Of a DNA stretch of 55,474 bases, positions 17,991 to 25,583 are shown in pieces. The notes under the pieces are model-generated. The model was not told where the DNA came from, made no database searches, and was given only the letters and a program-made list of their open reading frames with translations. The stretch's first letter is position 1, and the number at the start of each line of letters is the position of its first letter. Position numbers and translations under genes: made by a program. This DNA comes from Burkholderiales bacterium (lineage in GTDB: Bacteria; Pseudomonadota; Gammaproteobacteria; Burkholderiales; Chitinimonadaceae): NCBI GenBank assembly GCA_019234745.1, contig JAFAKZ010000348.1, positions 1-55,474 on the forward strand, read 5' to 3'.

Positions 17991-18010
17991 GGCCGGGCGC
18001 ATGCCCGGCC
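17991..18010. terminator. Hairpin terminator between mrcA and dienelactone hydrolase gene
   Basis: A perfect 8-bp GC stem (GGCCGGGC, 4-base loop GCAT, GCCCGGCC) starts 21 bases after the mrcA stop and is followed by TGTTTCG on the plus strand and TTTGTATTTG on the minus strand. It probably serves both convergent genes. Confidence 0.7.
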
Positions 18011-18034
18011 TGTTTCGTTCCCTATACGCCTTAC

Positions 18035-18733
18035 TTATAGATGTTCCGACAGGAAGATCAGCGTGCGCCCCTGTGCCAGCGCAGCCGCCCGCTGGTCGTA
18101 CACGGCCGTGCGACCCCAGCAATTGAAGCCGTGGCCAACACCTGCGTAGTCGAAGAACGTGGCATTGGGCTTGCCTGCAAACGCCGCCTTCACCTGCGCA
18201 ACGACGTCCTGCGTGATGTGTGCGTCGTTCGAGGCATAGTGGAACAAGATAGGCTGCGTCACATCCTTGGCAATCTCCAGATGCTGGTGGATGCCGCCAC
18301 CGTAGTAGCACACAGCCGCATCCGCTCCGCTTGCTACGGCCGCACGGTAGGCCAGTTGCCCGCCCAGGCAGTAGCCCAGTGTCGCCACCTTCCCTGTCAC
18401 GTTCGCATGCTTACGCAGCAACGCAACGGCAGCCGCCATATCGTGCGTGGCTGCTGCCGTGTCGACGCGGCCATAGAAGTCGAAGGCACGAGCGTTACCT
18501 GCCTCGTTGTACTCCAGGTCAACGCGCTTCTCCAAACGCCAGAACAGGTCCGGTGCCAGCACGACGTAACCCGACGCTGCGTACTGGTCGGCGACCGTAC
18601 GGATATGCTCGTTCACACCCCAGATTTCCTGGATAAGTACGATGCCGGGCCCCTTGCCCGCTGGCGGCAGCGACAAGTAGCCAGTGAAGCCCGTGCCGTC
18701 GGGGACGGCGATATCGATCCATTGTCCGTTCAT
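18035..18733 (-). CDS. Dienelactone hydrolase family protein
   Basis: 232-residue cytoplasmic alpha/beta hydrolase. The catalytic triad of the family is visible: nucleophile C132 in GYCLGG, D180 in YASNDAHI and H211 in GVGHGFNCWG. No signal peptide is present. Many family members are annotated carboxymethylenebutenolidase, but no chlorocatechol genes are nearby, so the true substrate is unknown; a general lactone or ester hydrolase is the safest reading. The gene converges on mrcA and is separated from the chemoreceptor gene upstream by 167 bases that hold the latter's terminator. Confidence 0.88.
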   Translation of the reverse strand: MNGQWIDIAVPDGTGFTGYLSLPPAGKGPGIVLIQEIWGVNEHIRTVADQYAASGYVVLAPDLFWRLEKRVDLEYNEAGNARAFDFYGRVDTAAATHDMAAAVALLRKHANVTGKVATLGYCLGGQLAYRAAVASGADAAVCYYGGGIHQHLEIAKDVTQPILFHYASNDAHITQDVVAQVKAAFAGKPNATFFDYAGVGHGFNCWGRTAVYDQRAAALAQGRTLIFLSEHL

Positions 18734-18790
18734 AACTTGGCCTTTCTGTTCAGAACTGGTTGCAGATCACGCCTATGGGCGGCGTAGGTG

Positions 18791-18834
18791 AAAAAGGTAC
18801 GGCGATCCGATCCAGATATGGGACCGAATCGCCG
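18791..18834 (-). terminator. Rho-independent terminator of the chemoreceptor gene
   Basis: Read on the minus strand, an imperfect 14-15 bp stem (arms 18820-18834 and 18800-18813, GGATCGGATCGCCG being the second arm) is followed by TACC and a run of five T. It lies 66 bases after the chemoreceptor stop and upstream of the dienelactone hydrolase gene. Confidence 0.65.
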
Positions 18835-18900
18835 GGAGTCAACTAGGTATTGCGGAATGGCCTTAGATCGCCACAATCGTCGTCGCAGCACCGTCCGACC

Positions 18901-20523
18901 TCACACGCGGAATTGTGCAACGATGCCTTTCATATTGATCACCAGTTCATCGAGGCGTTCAGCTTGATCGGCGGCGCTATCCGTCGCCCGGCTACCTTCT
19001 TCGGCTGCCTGCGCAATCGACTCGACATTGCGTGCGATGACCAGGTTGGCTGCGTTCTGCTGCGTGACGGCCGCCGAAAGCTCGGCCACCGTGCCCACGA
19101 TATGTTCGCTGCGCACCTGCAGTTGCGTCATGACCTGCTCCGCATCGGTCGCCTTGCTCTTGCAGGACTGCACCTTCGTCTCGACCGACTGCATGCTGGC
19201 CACAACCGCCTCCACGCTGCGCTGGATGCGATCCATCATGGCGCGGATTTCTTCCGTCGAATGAGCGGTACGCTCCGCGAGCTTGCGTACTTCATCGGCG
19301 ACAACTGCAAAGCCACGCCCCTGCTCTCCTGCGCGCGCTGCTTCGATGGCAGCATTCAGGGCAAGCAGGTTGGTCTGGTCGGCCACCTCCTTGATCACCT
19401 GAACGACGGACGCGATCTGGGCAGAATGCTGCCCCAGCTGGTGCACATCGCCGGCCGTATGTTCCACCGTATGTGCAATATCCAATATCTCGGCCACAGC
19501 TGCGTCGATGACGCGCTTGCCATCTGAGGCTAGGCGGCCCGACTCGTCCGAATCCTCGTGCGCGCTCGCGGCACCATCAGCGGTCGTCGACAGGCTTGTC
19601 GACAGCTCCTCGATGGCAGCGGCCATATTTGACAGAGATTGGCTGTTTAGGTCAGCGCCGCGCGACAACTCATCGGACACCGCCTTCAAGCTTTGTGAAC
19701 TGGCGGCCACCGTCGTGGCGATATCGCTGATGCCCTTCAATGCCCCTTGGATACGCTCCAGGCAAAGATTGATGCCACGCCCCAAGGTCGCGATCTCGTC
19801 CTCGCCAGATGCCGGTACTCGCGCCGTGAAGTCGTTGTTCCGCGTGATGTCGTCCATACGCTTGGCCACCGCTTCCAACGGATCACACACGGAGCGGCGC
19901 GTCAGTACGAGGAAGACCACACAGCCGGCAATGGACGCGACGATCATGGCCCCCACACACAAGTACATTGCCTCATGCGCCTGTTTCACCGTGTCGGCGC
20001 GTACTTCAGCAGCGGCATGGGAGATTGTGTCGACGGCCTTGCTGAGCAGATCAGTCGGCGCCCGGTCTATCCCGGCTACCTTCGCGTCGCCCACCTTCGG
20101 GTCGGCATTGGCCTGCTTGAATGCGTCGAGCCCGGCGCGATAGCCCTCACCCAATTGCTTGTGTGCAGCGGCGAATGACGCCACAACGTTTTTGGCCTCG
20201 CCGTCGGGCAAGGTCGCGATCAATTGCTCGGCCTGCGTCTGGACCTTGCTTTCGTCAGCCTGGAAATTACCCCAGTATTTGTCGAGTTTTGCCGGGTCAT
20301 ATCCGCGCAGCAGAATATCCTTCCATTCCTGCACCTGCTTCTTGAAGGTTACCTGCATTTCCAGCACCTGCCCGCGCGCCGTTTCCAAGCGGGCCACATC
20401 ATCGCGGAATCGGCCAATTCCCCGGTTTAATGCCAGGATGCCAAAAATGGCCGACGCAATAACCAAGGCAGCCGCGCCCAAATAGGCGAGCATGATCTTG
20501 CCTCTTACCGTTCCCATCGACAT
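18901..20523 (-). CDS. Methyl-accepting chemotaxis protein
   Basis: 540-residue chemoreceptor. TM1 at about residues 10-32 (KIMLAYLGAAALVIASAIFG), a periplasmic helical sensor of about 150 residues with no recognisable CACHE or PAS fold, TM2 at about 188-212 (VGAMIVASIAGCVVFLVL), HAMP, then the cytoplasmic coiled coil. The hairpin tip is perfectly conserved (EVADQTNLLALNAAIEAARA, then GRGFAVVADEVRKLAERT). There is no C-terminal CheR-tethering pentapeptide (ends KGIVAQFRV). The start is supported by GGGAGAAG just upstream. It probably signals to the flagellar motor; the ligand is unknown. It stands alone, followed by its own terminator. Confidence 0.93.
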   Translation of the reverse strand: MSMGTVRGKIMLAYLGAAALVIASAIFGILALNRGIGRFRDDVARLETARGQVLEMQVTFKKQVQEWKDILLRGYDPAKLDKYWGNFQADESKVQTQAEQLIATLPDGEAKNVVASFAAAHKQLGEGYRAGLDAFKQANADPKVGDAKVAGIDRAPTDLLSKAVDTISHAAAEVRADTVKQAHEAMYLCVGAMIVASIAGCVVFLVLTRRSVCDPLEAVAKRMDDITRNNDFTARVPASGEDEIATLGRGINLCLERIQGALKGISDIATTVAASSQSLKAVSDELSRGADLNSQSLSNMAAAIEELSTSLSTTADGAASAHEDSDESGRLASDGKRVIDAAVAEILDIAHTVEHTAGDVHQLGQHSAQIASVVQVIKEVADQTNLLALNAAIEAARAGEQGRGFAVVADEVRKLAERTAHSTEEIRAMMDRIQRSVEAVVASMQSVETKVQSCKSKATDAEQVMTQLQVRSEHIVGTVAELSAAVTQQNAANLVIARNVESIAQAAEEGSRATDSAADQAERLDELVINMKGIVAQFRV

Positions 20524-20615
20524 CGTTCTTCTCCCAATGAGTATTCAGGTAACCGCGCAACCTGCGTACCCAGTCACACCGCCTCGCTCGATCAATCTAT
20601 TTTTTCGGACCGTCA

Positions 20616-20643
20616 ATAGATAACAAGCCCGCGGTTTATCTAT
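20616..20643. promoter_or_regulatory. Short inverted repeat upstream of the chemoreceptor gene
   Basis: ATAGATAA (20616-20623) and TTATCTAT (20636-20643) form an 8-bp inverted repeat with 12 bases between, in the 134-base gap between the clcB-like stop and the chemoreceptor start. It could be an operator or a weak hairpin. No regulator is identifiable. Confidence 0.25.
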
Positions 20644-20657
20644 AGCTCGAATTCGCT

Positions 20658-22370
20658 TTACGCACCCGATGCAGCCGTAATATCGCGGAATATCAACACC
20701 AGATCGGTTTTCGTCACATAACCCAATAGCCGCCCAGCTGGGTCAAGTACTGGCAATCGCTCGCCGGGATGGCTGGCGAAGCGCTCGATCACTTGCCAGG
20801 CCGGCGCCGTATCTTCCACGCGTGGGTAATCGAGGCGCATAAGAGAGTCCGGCCAGGTTGCCCCGAAATCGCGTGCCGCCTGCAGCGCGGGTGCAAAGTC
20901 GTGCAGGGAAATCGCGCCAACAAAGCGGGATTGCCCGTCGAGCACATAAACATGCTGCCAGCGGCGCCGCAAGAACACGGCCTCCAGTTCGCGCATGCTC
21001 TGACCGACCCGTATCGTCGGCGGGTCTTCGCGCAGCAGGTCGGCCGCTATCGCAAGCGCAGGCGAGCGCGCCGCCACATCGTTGGCCGTGGCATAGATCG
21101 ACGCGGTATGGAGCATGCGCGAGATGGAATAGGCCAGCACGCAGGCCGCCATCAGAGGAACGACGACGTCGTAGCTCTCCGTCATCTCGAAGATCATCAG
21201 GATGGACATCAGCGGCGCATGGGTACACGCCGCCAAGAAGGCACCCATGCCGACTGCCACGGCGGCAGGTTCCGGCACCAAGCCAGGCCAATAGGCGTGG
21301 ACAAGGTTGCCAAACAAGGCGCCCACGACGGCGCCTGTGAACAAGGTAGGCGTAAATATCCCTCCCACGGCGCCCGATCCGGTCGTGATCGACACCGCCA
21401 GCAGCTTGAGCACGAGAATCACGAGCAAGGCTTGCACCAGCCATCCGCCCTGCAGGATGGCGTTCACGACGCTATAGCCGTTGCCCCACACGCCGGGCTC
21501 AACGATGGAGATCGCCCCGACCAGTAGGCCGCCCGACGCCAGCTTGAGCCATAGCGGCCCGTGCCATTTGCCGAACCAGGCGCGGAACCGGTCCAGCATC
21601 GACAGGTAAATTGGCGCCGTTGCGCCTGCAAACAGACCCAACAAGGCAAGCACTAGCGTCGGCATACCATGCGCCAAGGTGATATGGGGCATATGGTAGA
21701 CGGGTGCGAAGCCCGCCAGCTCGCTGACGACAATATTGGCTGCGACCGCTGCGACGATCAGGGGTCCGAGACTTTCGATGGCGACCGAGCGCAGGACGAT
21801 CTCAGACACGAACATGGCTGACGCAATGGGGGCGTTGTAAGCCGTCGCGATGCCGGCCGCAGCGCCGCAGGCCACGTAGAGACGCCGGCGCGGCACGGGC
21901 ATCTTGCGCCACTTGCCGATCAAGGAACCTGCCATCGCGGCCAACTGCACCATGGGGCCTTCCCGGCCGATGGCGCTGCCGCTGGCTACTGTTGCGGCTG
22001 ATGACAGCGCACGCCAGCAAGAGGCGCGTACGCCAATTTCGCCGTCGCCCAATGCGATGGCTTCCATATAGTCGCCCCCGGTCGATGCCTCCGGCTGCCG
22101 GTGCGCAATGGCGAGCAGCAGGCCGGCAACGATGCCCCCACACGCGGGCGCCAGCAGCCGCTTCCACCAAACCAGCCCGCGGGCAATCTGCACCAGGCTG
22201 TCGCTGCGCCCGTATAAGAAATGCTCGGTCAACTGGATCAGGGAGCGAAAACCAATGGTCGCCAATGCGCCAAGCACACCGACCACGGCGGCGGTAGCTA
22301 AGGTGCGTTGCCATTCCACGGGCCGGAGCCGGTCCAGCACGGCCATGCGCAGCAAGGATAGCTGTCTCAT
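20658..22370 (-). CDS. ClcB-like ClC chloride channel/transporter with CBS domains
   Basis: 570 residues. ClC membrane domain at about 20-430 with GREGP at 135-139 (E137 is the gating glutamate), AYNAPIASAMFVSE ending at E190, and GSGAVGGIFTP in the second half. The internal proton glutamate (second Glu of the EE pair, E203 in E. coli ClcA) is Ile191 here; E. coli ClcB, as I recall it, also lacks it. The first filter motif GSGIP is also absent (STGGDYMEA). The last 130 residues carry two CBS repeats (TIRVGQSMRELEAVFLRRR; LPVLDPAGRLLGYVTKTDL), which may bind nucleotides. It could be a passive channel or an atypical exchanger. Confidence 0.88.
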   Translation of the reverse strand: MRQLSLLRMAVLDRLRPVEWQRTLATAAVVGVLGALATIGFRSLIQLTEHFLYGRSDSLVQIARGLVWWKRLLAPACGGIVAGLLLAIAHRQPEASTGGDYMEAIALGDGEIGVRASCWRALSSAATVASGSAIGREGPMVQLAAMAGSLIGKWRKMPVPRRRLYVACGAAAGIATAYNAPIASAMFVSEIVLRSVAIESLGPLIVAAVAANIVVSELAGFAPVYHMPHITLAHGMPTLVLALLGLFAGATAPIYLSMLDRFRAWFGKWHGPLWLKLASGGLLVGAISIVEPGVWGNGYSVVNAILQGGWLVQALLVILVLKLLAVSITTGSGAVGGIFTPTLFTGAVVGALFGNLVHAYWPGLVPEPAAVAVGMGAFLAACTHAPLMSILMIFEMTESYDVVVPLMAACVLAYSISRMLHTASIYATANDVAARSPALAIAADLLREDPPTIRVGQSMRELEAVFLRRRWQHVYVLDGQSRFVGAISLHDFAPALQAARDFGATWPDSLMRLDYPRVEDTAPAWQVIERFASHPGERLPVLDPAGRLLGYVTKTDLVLIFRDITAASGA

Positions 22371-22391
22371 CGGGCAATGCGTCTGAACATG

Positions 22392-24089
22392 TCAGTCCCT
22401 GGTCTTGCCGGCGCGCCAGATCGAATAGACCAGCCACACGCTGTTGAGGAAGGCAATGATAAAGCCGAGGAAGCCGAAAGCCGGCAAGCCGAAAAGCCTT
22501 GGCCCGGCCGGCACGGTCATCACGATGCTGGAACCGATAATCAAGCAGCCCGTGACGATGCCGAGCGTCAGGCGGCTAGCCGCGCGGTCGATCTGCTGGC
22601 CGAAGGCGTCCAGGCGCTTGAGATCCAGGTCGATGCGCAACTTGCCGCGCCGTGCCGCCTTTACCAGGCGCGAAATATCACGCGGAAGACCGCCCGCGAG
22701 CTGGATCAACTCCCACAGATTGCGTTTGCCCTTCTTGGCGAGCGCCGCCGGCGAATAGCGTTTGACGATGACGGCGCGTACGAAGGGTGTCAGGTGCGAC
22801 ACCATCTGGAAGTCAGGGTCAAGCTGCCGTCCTAGGCCCTCCAAGGTGATCAGCGCCTTAAACAATAAGGTGAGATCGGCCGGCAGCGTGATGGCGTGCT
22901 CACGCATGATGCCGATCACGTCGTTCAGCAACTGCCCAAAACGGATGTCCTTGAGCGCGAGGTTTTCGTAGTTGAACAGGAAGTCCGCCAGGTCGGCCGC
23001 CAACCGGTCCTCGTCGACCGGGGCGTCTGCCGTCCAGTCCAACAGCACATTCAGGATGCCGCGTTCGTCGCGCGCCGCGAGCGCTGCCAGCAAGTCCACG
23101 ATCTCATCGCGGCGGGGCGCTGGGAGCCGCCCGACCATGCCGAAATCGATAAAGGCGATGCGGTTTTCCGGCAGATAGATGACGTTGCCCGGATGCGGAT
23201 CGGCGTGGAAATAACCATCGATCAGGATCATCTTGAGCACCGCGTCCGCGCCACGCTGTGCCAACAACTTGCGATCCAATCCAGCCGCTTCGAGCAACTC
23301 CAATTCGTTGCCGGGCACGCCGCCCACGAAGGCCTGCACGTTGACGATCTCGTTCGTGTAGTCCCAGTGGATTGCTGGAATGACGATGTAGGGGTCGTTG
23401 GCGAAGTTCTCGGCAAAGCGGCGATGGTTCTGCGCTTCGAGCGCAAGGTCCATCTCGCGCTTGAGCGACTTGGCAAACTGTTCGACGATGCGCACAGGCT
23501 GGTATTGGCGCGTCTCCGGGAACTCGAATTCCGCCAGTGTGGCGAGATGATGCAGCACGCGCAGATCGGCCTCGATCTTGGGCACGATATTGGGCCGGCG
23601 CACCTTGAGAATGACGGGCGTGCCATCCGCCAGTTTGGCCCGGTGCACCTGTGCGATCGAGGCAGAACCGACGGGCGTTTCGTCGAGGTCATGGAACATC
23701 TCGCGTGGCGACTGACCCCAGGCCTTGGTCAATTCCGCCTCTAGCTCCGCAAACGGGATACTGGGCACGTTGGATTGCAGCTTTTCAAGCTCGGCGATCC
23801 ACTCCGGTGGCAACACATCGACCCGCGTCGCCATCACCTGCCCTAGCTTGATGAAGGTCGGCCCCAACTCCTCCAGCGCACGGCGCGCCCGTACGGGCGG
23901 GTCGAGCTGCTCTTGCTCTTGCGCTTGCGCTTGGTCGTCCGGCACATTGATGGATTCACCGGCCTTCTCAAACGTGCGATGCACGCCAAGACGGCGAACC
24001 AATCCGCCGAATCCGTGTCTTGCGAAGACACCGATAATCTCGCGGATGCGCGGGAGGTCCCGCATCAGGCTCATGGTTTCACGTAGCAT
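22392..24089 (-). CDS. ubiB: UbiB/ABC1 family atypical kinase, ubiquinone biosynthesis
   Basis: 565-residue membrane-associated protein needed for ubiquinone synthesis in proteobacteria. Signature segments of the family: FIKLGQVMATR (the KxGQ region), GSASIAQVHRAKL (the Ala-rich nucleotide loop), VILKVRRP, YFHADPHPGNV (catalytic loop) and AFIDFGMVG (metal-binding DFG). The C-terminal 60 residues contain two hydrophobic helices (TLGIVTGCLIIGSSIVMTV; GLPAFGFLGFIIAFLNSVWL) that anchor it in the membrane. ubiE and ubiJ, which often precede it, are not here. It is divergent from the NlpC/P60 gene. Confidence 0.92.
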   Translation of the reverse strand: MLRETMSLMRDLPRIREIIGVFARHGFGGLVRRLGVHRTFEKAGESINVPDDQAQAQEQEQLDPPVRARRALEELGPTFIKLGQVMATRVDVLPPEWIAELEKLQSNVPSIPFAELEAELTKAWGQSPREMFHDLDETPVGSASIAQVHRAKLADGTPVILKVRRPNIVPKIEADLRVLHHLATLAEFEFPETRQYQPVRIVEQFAKSLKREMDLALEAQNHRRFAENFANDPYIVIPAIHWDYTNEIVNVQAFVGGVPGNELELLEAAGLDRKLLAQRGADAVLKMILIDGYFHADPHPGNVIYLPENRIAFIDFGMVGRLPAPRRDEIVDLLAALAARDERGILNVLLDWTADAPVDEDRLAADLADFLFNYENLALKDIRFGQLLNDVIGIMREHAITLPADLTLLFKALITLEGLGRQLDPDFQMVSHLTPFVRAVIVKRYSPAALAKKGKRNLWELIQLAGGLPRDISRLVKAARRGKLRIDLDLKRLDAFGQQIDRAASRLTLGIVTGCLIIGSSIVMTVPAGPRLFGLPAFGFLGFIIAFLNSVWLVYSIWRAGKTRD

Positions 24090-24171
24090 GGCTTGATTTT
24101 AGCCACATGCAGTGACTCCTGTTCAAAGGCTTTCCATTACAATGTTGAGTTCCACCCCAAAGAGTGCCGGC

Positions 24172-24915
24172 ATGACGTTGCACCTCCGACACCTGCTATT
24201 GCTGTTCCCCCTTTGCCTGGCCTTCGCGGCGCCGGTCAACGATTCGAACGACAAGCCTTCCGACGTTTCACCCGGTCCTGCCGACATCAAGGCAGACGGC
24301 AAACCGGAGGGAAAGTTCTCGACCAGCCGGCCCTCGGAAGCCAAGGGAGCGAACAACGACAAGAACGCGTCAGCCGCCGACAGCGACTTTGCCCAGGGCA
24401 TCATGCTGCAGGCGCTGTCGCTGATCGGCGTGACCTACCGCTGGGGCGGCAACACGCCCGAGACCGGCCTCGATTGCAGCGGCTTCATCCGCTACGTGTT
24501 CCAGCAGTCGATGAATATTGCCCTGCCGCACAATGCGTTTGCCATCAGTCGTTTAGGCGAGGATGTCGAACGTGACGAGCTGAAGCCGGGCGACCTCGTT
24601 TTCTTCAACACGCTGGGACGTCGCTTTTCCCATGTCGGCATTTATCTGGGCGACGACCGCTTTATCCACTCACCCTCGACCGGCAGCAAGATCCAGATTG
24701 TGTCGCTCAAGGATGCCTATTGGTTGAAGCACTACAACGGCGCGAAGCGTGTGACACAGGCCAGTGTCGCCGAGCGGCAACCTATTCTGGCGCAGTTGAT
24801 GGCAGAAGAGCGGGCAAGTGAGCCGCGCGGCAAGCACGGTAAACATGGACGCCACGGCGCCTCGAAGCATGCGGGCGGTGGCAAGAGCGGCCATCACAGC
24901 CGCAAGCACCGGTAA
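24172..24915 (+). CDS. Secreted NlpC/P60 peptidoglycan endopeptidase with His/Lys-rich tail
   Basis: 247 residues from ATG at 24172, chosen because a signal peptide begins there (LRHLLLLFPLCLAFAAPV); a start at 24142 is possible. C15 in the signal is not in a clean lipobox. A 55-residue linker rich in Asp, Ser and Lys leads to the NlpC/P60 domain with C102 in LDCSGFIRY, H154 in FSHVGIYLGDD and H166 in FIHSPSTG, the same triad as E. coli Spr/MepS. It should cut D-Glu-mDAP-type bonds in the wall. The last 30 residues are strikingly His/Lys/Gly-rich (KHGKHGRHG ... HHSRKHR), which is not part of the family fold and could bind metal or wall polymers. Confidence 0.9.
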   Translation: MTLHLRHLLLLFPLCLAFAAPVNDSNDKPSDVSPGPADIKADGKPEGKFSTSRPSEAKGANNDKNASAADSDFAQGIMLQALSLIGVTYRWGGNTPETGLDCSGFIRYVFQQSMNIALPHNAFAISRLGEDVERDELKPGDLVFFNTLGRRFSHVGIYLGDDRFIHSPSTGSKIQIVSLKDAYWLKHYNGAKRVTQASVAERQPILAQLMAEERASEPRGKHGKHGRHGASKHAGGGKSGHHSRKHR

Positions 24916-24918
24916 TTG

Positions 24919-24978
24919 CTAGGGCGTGCTATGCATTGTTTTCCGTCGAGCCGGGGAACAATGCATGACACGCCCTAG
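24919..24978. repeat. Long palindromic hairpin element E2 (26-nt arms, 8-nt loop)
   Basis: Left arm 24919-24944 and right arm 24953-24978 match as inverted copies at 22 of 26 positions, around the 8-base centre GTCGAGCC. Both ends are CTAGGGCGTG / CACGCCCTAG. It starts 3 bases after the NlpC/P60 stop and has no following T-run on either strand. Confidence 0.85.
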
Positions 24979-25013
24979 ATGAGTCGATGCTGACGCATGC
25001 GCGCCAGCTACCC

Positions 25014-25433
25014 TTACTCGGTAAAGAAGGCAATAGGCCCGCTGCTAGTCAGGCCGATGTTGAAATGCTGGCCACCCGTTTCCGGTTTGCCTGCCGTTTC
25101 GGTAGACCGCACGATTTCGTGCAGTAGTTCCAGTTCCTTGAACTCCTCGACGATTTCTCCGTCCCCGTTCAGGATGATCTCGATCCTATCCTTCTCCGGG
25201 TGGCCACCCACGACGCAGATGCGGCTGCCTTCAGCCCACCATTGCAGATGCACGGGCGGCGGCACCGGCACCGACTGGCGCGCAAACAAATCTGCCAACA
25301 GACGCCCATAGGCAGCCAGGTTTGTTGCCGCCTTGGCCCGAATCTTGTCCAGATGCACGCCCGCCTTGTTCGGCTCGATGCCGAAAATGCGCGCCAGACC
25401 ACTGTCCAGCCTGGATTGGCTGTTACCGTCCAT
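25014..25433 (-). CDS. Hypothetical protein, 139 aa, between two hairpin elements
   Basis: I do not recognise this family. The start ATG at 25433 is well supported by AGGAGA five bases upstream. The product has no signal peptide or membrane helix and is mixed alpha/beta. Residues 20-55 are likely two helices (VHLDKIRAKAATNLAAYGRL), followed by PVPPPVHLQWWAEGSRICVV, an acidic strand-turn region (RIEIILNGDGEIVEEFKELE) and a glycine-rich end (GGQHFNIGLTSSGPIAFFTE). Base composition resembles its neighbours. It is bracketed by hairpins E2 (35 bases beyond its stop) and E3 (29 bases beyond its start). It is a stand-alone minus-strand gene downstream of mutS. Confidence 0.7.
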   Translation of the reverse strand: MDGNSQSRLDSGLARIFGIEPNKAGVHLDKIRAKAATNLAAYGRLLADLFARQSVPVPPPVHLQWWAEGSRICVVGGHPEKDRIEIILNGDGEIVEEFKELELLHEIVRSTETAGKPETGGQHFNIGLTSSGPIAFFTE

Positions 25434-25462
25434 TGATATCTCCTGCGATGCCCTTGTACTGC

Positions 25463-25517
25463 CTAGGGAGCCTCTGATCAAGCACCCGACCCGGGTACTT
25501 GATCAGAGGCTCCCTAG
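25463..25517. repeat. Long palindromic hairpin element E3 (26-nt arms, 3-nt loop)
   Basis: Left arm 25463-25488 and right arm 25492-25517 are inverted copies with 25 of 26 positions identical, around ACC. The ends read CTAGGGAGCCTCTGATCAAG and its complement. It lies between the mutS stop and the start of the 139-aa gene, and has no T-run. Confidence 0.88.
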
Positions 25518-25583
25518 GTTGCAATACAGTTAGTTAATCAAATTTTTATAGATCGGATGTAGGGAATTTGCCGATTGATTTTT

